From Cryptomeria japonica (Eukaryota > Streptophyta > Pinopsida > Cupressales > Cupressaceae), in NCBI RefSeq assembly GCF_030272615.1, contig NC_081405.1:568475095-568539094 (forward strand): DNA of 64,000 nucleotides, read 5' to 3'. Positions 56,429 to 64,000 of this stretch are shown here, in pieces; position 1 is the first letter of the stretch; each line of letters opens with the position of its first letter. Under the pieces are notes generated by a model that saw nothing but the letters and a program-made list of their open reading frames with translations, was not told the DNA's origin and made no database searches. The position numbers and the translations under genes were made by a program.

Positions 56429-59400
56429 ATGACATCCACCTCTGCAATTGAATATATAGAAAACCCTATTGTTGTTGAAGTGATAAAAAGACCTAGGCCT
56501 ATATTTCAGTTAGTTCCCAAGGTTGCAAAGAAAGATGATACCTTAGGTGCTTTTTCTCAAATTCCTAAGGGAGTTGTTTATGCTGAAGACCCCAGAATGT
56601 ACATCCACTGCAACATTGAGGAACTAGGAGATGAAGAGATTAAAACCATGTTTTAACTGTGATATGTGATAAAACCAGCAATGTAAAAGATGAACACAAG
56701 ATCATTGAGACCCTAGGATTTACGGAGATCCTTAGCATTCCTGAATTTCCCAAGGATGTGATTAGGATAGTCTTAAGCAGGGTACATGGTGAATTTTTCT
56801 AGTTAGATGCAGTCCACAAAATCACCAAGGAAGCTGTGAAAGCTGTCACAGGGTTACCGACCACCGGTAAAAGGCCAGATAAAACCAAGAAGGTATCCAA
56901 TGACCTAGTTACAAACCTAACTGGTGCAACATTCGACAAGAGGTCCCTAAGAGTTAATGATGTAATAGACATTAATGTGATATTTATCAGCATGATATTA
57001 GGGTATAAAGCTACTCATGCAAATAGACTCAACTCAGTTTCAAGTTTGTGCATTAAGAGTGCTTATGATATGGTCACAAATAATGCAAAGATTGATATAT
57101 GTGAGTGGTTAAAGGATGAATTAATTGACAACCTTGGAAAGATTAAGAAGGACAAGAAAGGAACTTTCAGGTTTGGAAATCTATTAGTATGTCTGATGCT
57201 ACATATAACAAAAAAAGGTTCCCGATATAGGCTACAAAGAACTTGGATATGATATATGGGTAGGCAAATAGTTAATAGAACTATTCAATAACATGGGAGA
57301 AGACAAGGAAAACAATATTCATGACTTTTTTCAAGCATTAAAGGCCAAAATGAAGAAAAGAATCAAGTTATCACAAAAGATTGTTCACAAATACAAAGAT
57401 GAAATATGCTTTGTAATCAAGAAAGATGAAATCTAGATGGAAGCATTCATCCCTAGGACAGTTTGGGTAACTAAGATGGGCTATGAAACAGATGATCATA
57501 TAATTGAAACATATGCTAAAGCACTTCTGGAAGCCCCCAGAGAACCTAAGGAAGAAGTATTTGGTAGTGCAGAAACCATTGAAAGCCAAATACAATCAAA
57601 GAAAAGAGTGAAAAAGGTTGAGGCAGTTGTAAGGAAAGGTTCCAGACAAACAAAAGCCATCAAAGAAGATGTGTTGAAGAAAACCGGTATAACAGAGGAT
57701 GAGTTAGCAGCTCCACAACCTGAAACTCACCTATCACCAGTAGGTACTTCTTCACAGAGTGACATGCCTGCAACTTTCAAAAGAGTTGTAAGGAAAAGAG
57801 ATCCCTCACCGGCAACCACACCCTCACCCAAGAGGACAAGGCAAAAACAACAAGCAGTGAGATCTTTGGTAAGAAAGGCTACACCAAAGAAGAAGAAACT
57901 GACACCCAAAAAGAAGAAGAGGACAAACAAAGACTTGTCCCCTCTTGATATACTGCTGAATGAAATCACAGAGGAAGGTAACTTGAAAAATATAGAGAAA
58001 ATATATGACACTCTAATAGCTGATGAAAAAGAGCAAGTTGAAAATAGTGTTACATTGCATATGGATATGTATAAGAAGTTTTTGATGGAAGTAGTCAATG
58101 AAATTCCAGATGAGCTATTTAAAAGACTAGAAGCAAGAAGACAAGCAGTAATAGAACTAGATAAGAAAATGAAGATTGAAAAGCTACTTGTTGTTTATCT
58201 GGTAAACTCACCCAAAGAAATTGATGACCTAATTACTCAAGCCAACCGGACGATATTTTCTACTACACACCGGCACGTTGCTTTAATGGTTGGAAAAATT
58301 AATGAGGTGACTGAGGAGACAGAAAATGGATGGGATATATTCCTAGTTGAGAAAGAAAAACAAGAAGAGTATAGGAACCCCAAACCTATAAAAGTTTATC
58401 AGAAAGATAGAGACAAGGGTACAGGTAAAGTTGGTGGACCACCTAGTATCAAGATTAGAGACAACTTACCCCCACCTCCTTTAATTACTCCACCAGTAAA
58501 AACAACAACTACAAAAGATCAACCGGTAGCTAAGAGTATGGATGTAGAGGATGATAATCCTAATCCTGAAGTCTTATATATTGTGGATGTTGATACTCAA
58601 AAGATCAACATAGTGGTAGACAAAGATACAACTGATAAGACTGATATGGCTAGTGAGCCTCTGGTAGTTGAGGAAACTGATAACACACAGGAGAAACCGA
58701 CAGAAGACAAAGAGAAAAAGGTAGAGACTCAGACTCAAACTGAGGCAATACAACAAATAGAGAAACAAATAGAGCAAAAGGCTCCGGAACGGGATCAACA
58801 GCAACAGGGACAAGTACATAAGGAAACAGTACCACCGGCAACTAGTGAAGTAGAAAAACCATTGCTTAAAGAAATGCAAACACAAACAGATCTACTAGAG
58901 GGCAATACAAGCTTGGCTACTTCCACCGGTACTCAGATTGTTGATTCAATATCAGGCTACAAATCAACTAATGTGACTGAGGTACTATTAGATTCAATCA
59001 AGAAGATAACTGACTGCAGCTCACAAGCTTACAAGGCAATTGATGATACCATACCAATTTTGAAGGTAATTGCTCCTAACTATAATATAGACAATAAAGA
59101 TTCTTTAGGAAAACTTGATACACTGTGTAAATATATCACAGAAAACATTGATAAAATAAAGGAAGAGACATTGAAGGATAAAGTAGAAGTTGAAAAACAA
59201 AAATTCTTTGATGAGCAAATAAAGAAGTGTAATAGAGATTTTGACACACTTCTATCGGAATTATGTAATTTATTAAAAGAGTACAAAAATTTGTACAAAG
59301 ATACCTGTAAAACAAACTTTTTGACTGTAGATATAGACAAGAAGATGAGCAAGGTACAGGATGAGATCAATAAACTTGCAGATAGTTTTGTCAACTCACC

Positions 59401-59728
59401 TGATCCACTATCAGTTTTTGAGGAAAATATACCAAATTTTGAAGAAGAATTACTTAAATTGGAAAGAGAGAAAGAAAGAATAGTGAATAAGGCAAAGCTT
59501 TTGAGATCAAAACTAAGTCCAAGATTGGGCTATCTAGCATCACTACGGAAGGAAGTATCTGAGGCACTAATACAGGGAAAGAAAACACCGGCAGAGCATT
59601 TGCAGCATCTCACCGATACAGTGAAGAGAACAGAGACAACAATAAAGGATAGCAAAAAGTTTATGGATAGTATAAACTTGATTTTGGGAGATCTTTTTCA
59701 AATTGTAACCACCCAGTTACAAGGTTGA
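56429..59728 (+). CDS. RE14 ORF2: large conserved protein of unknown function
   Basis: It starts MTSTSAIEYIENPIVVEVIK. Stops at 56655, 56800 and 57435 and a frame change near 57215 (an A run) break the first third. From 57437 there are 763 open codons. The N-terminal domain (56760-57200) has IRIVLSRVHGE, ITKEAVKAVTGL, LTGATFDKRSLRV, ILGYKATHANRLNSVS, ICEWLKDELIDNLGKI and FRFGNLLVCLM. A basic linker follows (KRTRQKQQAVR, TPKKKKLTPKKKK, about 57830-57920), then conserved LDILLNEITEEGNLKNIEKI, an acidic Gln/Glu/Thr-rich region (58580-58900), and a coiled-coil C-terminus (58980-59720) ending LILGDLFQIVTTQLQG. I recognise no enzyme motif. The basic patch suggests a nuclear or nucleic-acid role, which is inference. 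Confidence 0.75.
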
Positions 59729-59774
59729 AACTACAAACTCTACTGACATCTTGACAACCTTTGTCATTGATGCC

Positions 59775-59895
59775 AAAGGGGGAGTAGTGGGATGAGAAAA
59801 TTCACAGGAATCATATGCTCAGGGGGAGCACACACATTTTTGGATCATTTTTTAAATTTCTCATGAGTGTTGCCATCAATGCCAAAGGGGGAGAT
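59775..59895 (+). promoter_or_regulatory. RE14 triple polypurine tract
   Basis: AAAGGGGGAG (59775-59784), AGGGGGAG (59821-59828) and AAAGGGGGAGA (59884-59894). The last touches the 3' LTR. Two are preceded by (GTC)ATTGATGCC or ATCAATGCC. Confidence 0.85.
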
Positions 59896-60693
59896 TGTTG
59901 GCATATGCACACTCCAATGAGACATTGTATGTGATTGAAGGTTTTTTCATTGATGGAAACCTTGCAATCCTATGGCACTAGCAAAGGTATTATACCGGCA
60001 TCAACAGATCACACTCTACACCGACACTCAAGACACCGGCACTGGCATAGAAGAAATGAAGTATACCAGCACAGAGGCCGACATGATTTTGTTATATTAT
60101 ATTTTGTTTATTATTGTAAAACTTTGTAAGCCAACTTGGCAAATTGTAAAATGACTCTTATATATAAAAGGGATCATTGTAGACATTTGATATAGGAGAT
60201 GTAAGCATTAAGGAAAAATATTAGGCAGACCTATTATGTGAAATATAAGTTAAGGGGTTTATGTAAGCAATAGAGCAGCAACCGGTACTGGATCAGGCAT
60301 TGAAGATGCTATTGTAAAGTAGTACAAGATATTGGATTTGTATAATCCTCATTGTAAGTCAGTGAGACTTCCCATTGAGTAGTGAGCTCTAGGCAGTTGG
60401 CCTTCCTGCATGTGCAAGCCCCTATTGTAAGTAATATTCTCTTATTGGCCAGTGAGTGATTATTGTGGGTCATAAATCCCACTGAGGTTTTTCCCACATC
60501 GGGTTTCCTCATTAAAACCTTGTGTTATGGTGTGCTTTTCATGTGGATGTTCTTGATTCTGTTTATTGCATTATTTCTTGCATACCAATACACTATTATA
60601 TTATGTTTTGCATGTTTTAAGTTAAGAAATTCTATATACTGGTTAGATACTGATTCACCCCCCCCCCTCTCAGTATCTATGGGATTCCTAACA
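59896..60693 (+). repeat. RE14 3' LTR
   Basis: Matches the 5' LTR throughout. One visible difference is an extra CACCGACACTCAAGACACCGG-like stretch at about 60020-60047. It ends CAGTATCTATGGGATTCCTAACA in two blocks, followed by the TGGAG duplication. Confidence 0.93.
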
Positions 60694-60736
60694 TGGAGTT
60701 GGCACAAGTGTTGACATCAATGACAAAAGGGGAGAT

Positions 60737-60972
60737 TGATGTAAATATGAGTTTATGTTGTCATTGATTTCAAACTTCTTGTCATTGATGATAACTTTGG
60801 TCTAGAAGGTTGAGCAGTTGTGTTTCATTTACAATGTGCAGTATCAAAGGATAGTAATACAATATAAAAGGAATGTTTATGAGTTCATGCAGATGTGTGG
60901 ATATTGATTATATTTTATTTTGATAGTATATCCAATTTCTTATGGATTTTCTATAAATTTAGAAGTGTATTC
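60737..60972 (+). repeat. RE6 3' LTR, truncated
   Basis: It starts TGATGTAAATATGAG after the polypurine tract AAAAGGGGAGATT and follows the RE6 5' LTR for about 235 bases. It is then cut off by RE15 at GAAGTGTAT. Confidence 0.8.
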
Positions 60973-62405
60973 TGATGGTATGATGAAAGAATAAGTATCC
61001 GGTAGATTACAGAGAGGGGGGGTGAATCAGTAAATAGAATAACTAATACAAAATTTCCCAATCTCAATCTCAATCACACAAAGTAAACTTATCAAGTGAA
61101 ATACCACTCTCAAGATGAATACTCATAAGAAAACAGGTTGAATGTTACATCAACTTAACAATAAACAACATTAAACTTGTAAACATCCAAATGCTTTATC
61201 ATATGTCAACATACTCCATTTATCAATTCTTCTGATTATCATGCCTTATCAGAATAGTTAAGTAGTTAATCAAATCAACCATAAGATCATAACCACGAAA
61301 ACATTCACCACATGACAAAATTATTTTTGACGTGGAAACCTAAATAGGTAAAAACCATGGTGAGATGGGACTCACAAGAAAATATTTGAACTCTTCAGAA
61401 GTTTGCCCTATTAGGAGTCAACCCTATTAAAGCTTTAACAAAAGTCCTGTTAAGAACTGATCCTGTTAGGAATCACTCGGTTAAGGGATTGACTACAATT
61501 TCCTTGTTAGAAGCAATGCCTTGTAAGGAGTAACCTCAGTAGAGGATTTGAAAATCCAATCTAATGGATCACCTTGTTAGAGAACTTAATAAGTAACCAA
61601 GCTTGTTATATCTTACCCGATTAGAGGATTTCAATTTTTTTGTAATTGTTAGAAAACAATAGGAGTTTGCTTGATCTATCTGAATAGCACTACACTTGCT
61701 TGATCAGATCCTTTTAAGCTCTTATCTACCTTTACTCAAACTACAGACTCATCATCCAGTTTGGCAACCACAGACTCAACTGATCTCTACCAACACTAAA
61801 CAAAACAACTTCATTGACCTTATAAAAAAATCAAATAGGTCGGTAACACAACAAAAACCTAATTCTCTCATCAAGATGACAAACAAGTCGGTACAAGTAT
61901 GACCATTGGATTACATAGAAATCTCTACACATCAGTCAAGAAAACCTCAACCTCTCCTTGATTACCAAATCATCAAGCTCAGTAACTCATCATGCGCTTT
62001 GTATTAGATGCAATATACTCTGATCATTCCTTAGACAAAGAAACATGCCAAAACATTTTGAACTTGTCTTCATATAATGACCATACGTGTCACCATCATT
62101 ACCACTGAACATTAGATCATAAACCAACATAACCAATCCAACAACCTCAATCAGTTAGGGTTTAACAAAAACAACTAGTAGTGTTTAACGGTTACATTAC
62201 ATAGACAGGGTTTAACCGTTTACACCGAATACCGATTCTACTTACAAACTTACATACCGATTTACAATGTCCTTCACAAAGCTCTTCCTATCGGGTACAA
62301 GACAATATAAACAATAACAACAATATCAACAATATCATTACCAGATAATTGACATCAATAACAACATAACATATCATTAATGCAGTCTTCATGCAAATAC
62401 CAACA
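60973..62405 (-). repeat. RE15 3' LTR
   Basis: On the plus strand it begins TGATGGTATGATGAAAG, with the reversed C-tract tail (AGAGAGGGGGGGTGAATCAG, 61011-61030), and ends AATACCAACA before the reversed polypurine tract. Many TCCT(A/G)TTAGGA-like short repeats in 61380-61600 resemble those of RE3 and RE11. The exact left border could be 60973 or a few bases to the right, and the other LTR is outside the window. Confidence 0.78.
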
Positions 62406-62657
62406 ATCTCCCCCTTTGGCATTGATGACAATATAAATATCAACACCATTGACTGCTATTGTAATTGTGAATAGGAATCTAGTTTACATTACCAAGTATT
62501 CACATACTCTCTTTGTCTTCATCCTGTCACTCATTTTCCTTCTCACAATCACATAATTCTTCCCCCCCTTTGACAACAATGCCAAATTGAAAGTAAAACA
62601 TGTAATGTCAAAATTTCACTGTGCATCAACAACATACTGCAATGTGATCCTCCCCCT
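62406..62657 (-). promoter_or_regulatory. RE15 triple polypurine tract
   Basis: Minus-strand tracts at 62407-62417 (AAAGGGGGAGA), 62560-62569 (AAAGGGGGGGA) and 62648-62657 (AGGGGGAGGA). Same pattern as the other Sirevirus-type elements. Confidence 0.78.
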
Positions 62658-62739
62658 GTCGAATACATCCACTACTACGCCAATCCTTGTAAAATTATTC
62701 AAGTAGTTTAGGGATGGATGCAATCAAGATCATGCTCAA

Positions 62740-63520
62740 CTAACCTCATGAAGGTGTACAACCCCTATTTGACTTCTAAGATACTCAAATATAGTCTTAG
62801 GTAGAGGTTTGGTAAAAATATCTACAAGCTGCTCCTTGGCAGAAACATGCTCTAAGATAACATCTTTTCTCTGCACTTTTTCCCCCAAGAAATGATACTT
62901 CAATTCAATGTGCTTGGTTCATGCGTGCAAAATAGGATTCTTGGAAATATTTATGGCACTTGTATTATCACATAAAATCTTTATAGGTTCTGAAATCTTC
63001 ATCTTAAAACCTTCCAAAATGTGCCTCATCCAAATAGCCTGTGCGCAATTCATATAAGATGCAACATACTCAGCTTCAGCATTATATTGTGAAGTACAAC
63101 TCTGCTTTTTACTACTCCATGAAACAAGCCTTCCTCCAAGAAACAATGCTCCACCAGTTGTACTTTTTTGGTCATCAATATTTCCTACCCAATTAGCATC
63201 TGTGTATACCTTCAAATCAAAGTTTCCTCCATATGGATACCATAACCCATAGTCAACAGTCCCTTTGAGGTATCTAAATATTCTCTTGGTTGTTATCAGA
63301 TATGTTTCCTTAGGATTCTTTTGGAATCTAGCAACTGTGCCAACCACATGAGCTATGTCTGGTCTGTTGTGAACAACATAGTGCAATTTGCCAATCATTG
63401 ACTTGTATTCCTTCTCATCAACAAACTTAGATTCATCTTCCTTAGACAAATTGGAACCTGTAACCATTGGTGTCCCAACTGGTTTATAGTCACTCATGCC
63501 AAATGTCTTGAAGTGTATCT
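62740..63520 (-). pseudogene. pol: RE15: copia RT end and RNase H
   Basis: On the minus strand it starts inside the connection segment (FKTFGMSDYKPVGTPM), followed by SMIGKLHYVVHNRPDIAHVV, RIFRYLKGTVDYGLWYP and the RNase H motifs YTDANWVGNIDDQKSTTGGA, SKKQSCTSQYNAEAEYVA and CDNTSAINISKNPILHA. A TGA (62916-62918) interrupts, then TKHIELKYHFLGEKV and DIFTKPLPK carry on to about 62740. The open part is 192 codons, better kept than RE2 or RE3. RT and everything upstream are missing because unrelated DNA begins at about 63520. Confidence 0.92.
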
Positions 63521-64000
63521 GTACCTATAAACACAATGCACTCAATAAATCATTACAAGCAATGGTTAGTAAATTGAAACAATGAAAAGTAAAACCATAG
63601 CTAATTGACTTATTTTTCTCCTAGTAAATGCGAGTATGAATTTTGCTCTCAGATCTTAGTATGCAAATTCTAGTGACTTGACTACACTTAGATGGAGGAT
63701 TTGAATGCTGAAAATGCATGATCTAGCAGGAATAGCATGATTAAGCTAAGATTTAAGCTAAATTGAGCATGATAACATTGCTAAGAATGATAAACTATAA
63801 GCTAGATGCCTATAATAACAATGCAAATGATGAAATCAAATTGGGACCCTTTGAGCTCCAAAATGAGGTCTAATTATAGGATTTTCCAAGGCTAGGGGTG
63901 AGTTGGCATGGATCAATGGTTGAGATTGATCTGAAGATATCAATGGTTAAATTGGAGGAGGTTGGCAAAGGGGGTTGGATTAAAAGGAACATCTGTCATC
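63521..64000. other. Unassigned sequence at right edge
   Basis: The RE15 pol frame stops abruptly here. The new sequence begins TGTACCTATAAACACAATGC, which could be an LTR start, and holds no coding frame. I infer another insertion, but there is no second border in the window to test this. Confidence 0.45.

Larger units (their letters stand above)
54110..60693 (+). mobile_element. RE14: complete pol-less Sirevirus-type LTR element
   Basis: LTRs of 788 and 798 bases (54110-54897, 59896-60693) flank a primer site, ORF1, ORF2 and a triple polypurine tract. TGGAG is duplicated at 54105-54109 and 60694-60698. Length is 6584 bases. No protease, integrase, RT or RNase H is encoded, and the LTRs are very similar by eye. 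It is the best preserved example of the ORF1-ORF2 design and the reference copy for the others. Confidence 0.93.
15615..60972 (+). mobile_element. RE6: pol-less LTR element, host of nested insertions
   Basis: The 5' LTR (15615-17027), primer site, ORF1 (17123-17961, continuing at 32694), spacer, ORF2 (start codon 33232, continuing at 48661-50467 and 52092 to about 53880), polypurine tracts and the start of the 3' LTR (60737-60972) all lie in one orientation. They become contiguous once RE7-RE9, RE10-RE11, RE12, RE13 and RE14 are removed. Each removal joins at a 5-bp duplication: GAAAG, GATAC, GATAA, ATGAT (candidate) and TGGAG. The 3' LTR is cut by RE15. No protease, integrase or RT was found in any RE6 segment. 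The 5' border is approximate because its first bases do not show a clean TG. Confidence 0.75.

Noticed and set aside
1-64000. Search for tRNA, rRNA, host protein genes or organelle DNA
   Set aside because: No cloverleaf, rRNA core, intron-exon gene structure or organelle gene was recognised; the short tRNA-like matches are primer binding sites.

Overview
This window looks like intergenic DNA from a large plant nuclear genome. It is AT-rich and I recognise no host gene, rRNA or tRNA gene, CRISPR array or bacterial operon in it. Nearly every kilobase can be assigned to LTR retrotransposons, mostly decayed and nested in one another. The copia elements carry the signatures of the Sirevirus lineage: a primer binding site TGGTATCAGAGC or TGGTATTAGAGC (initiator Met tRNA), AAAGGGGGAGA polypurine tracts in arrays of three, and LTRs starting TGTTGG. 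Their LTRs end near a CACCCCCCCTCTCAG motif. The style of the repeats suggests a seed plant with a very large genome, possibly a gymnosperm, but the species cannot be told from this sequence alone.

Layout. Elements are numbered RE1-RE15. Positions 1-15366 look like the right-hand halves of a stack of nested insertions whose left halves lie outside the window. They are a Ty3/gypsy protease scrap (RE1, minus), a copia RT-RNase H tail with its 3' LTR (RE2) inside another copia RNase H tail with LTR (RE3), then a gag-only gypsy-type element (RE4) that interrupts a pol-less element (RE5, minus). A second pol-less element, RE6 (plus), starts at about 15615 and is the host of almost everything up to 60972. 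Into RE6 were inserted a solo LTR (RE7, 17962-32693, itself split by copia RE8, which is split by gag-only element RE9), a gypsy-type element (RE10, 33240-48655, whose left LTR is split by pol-less element RE11), a solo LTR (RE12), a small TRIM-like element (RE13) and another pol-less element (RE14). A minus-strand copia (RE15) cuts off the RE6 3' LTR and runs toward the right end. Direct 5-bp target site duplications that I could read support most of these joins: GAAAG, TGGAA, ATGGT, GATAC, GACTC/AACTC, GATAA and TGGAG.

The most interesting content is a group of four elements (RE5, RE6, RE11, RE14) that have Sirevirus-type LTRs, primer sites and polypurine arrays but no protease, integrase or reverse transcriptase. 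Each instead carries the same two open frames: ORF1, a coiled coil followed by several CCHC zinc knuckles, and ORF2, a protein of about 1100 residues with a conserved N-terminal domain I cannot name and a charged, coiled-coil C-terminal part. They were probably mobilised by pol-bearing copia relatives such as RE8. The second notable signal is a GC-rich palindrome of about 28-30 nt built on GGGACC..GGCGC / GCGCC..GGTCCC, repeated many times in the LTRs and leaders of the gypsy-type elements RE9, RE10 and RE12.

All coding regions listed are element genes, and most are broken by stops and frameshifts. The best preserved are RE9 gag-pro (one in-frame stop in about 1147 codons) and RE14 ORF2 (763 uninterrupted codons).
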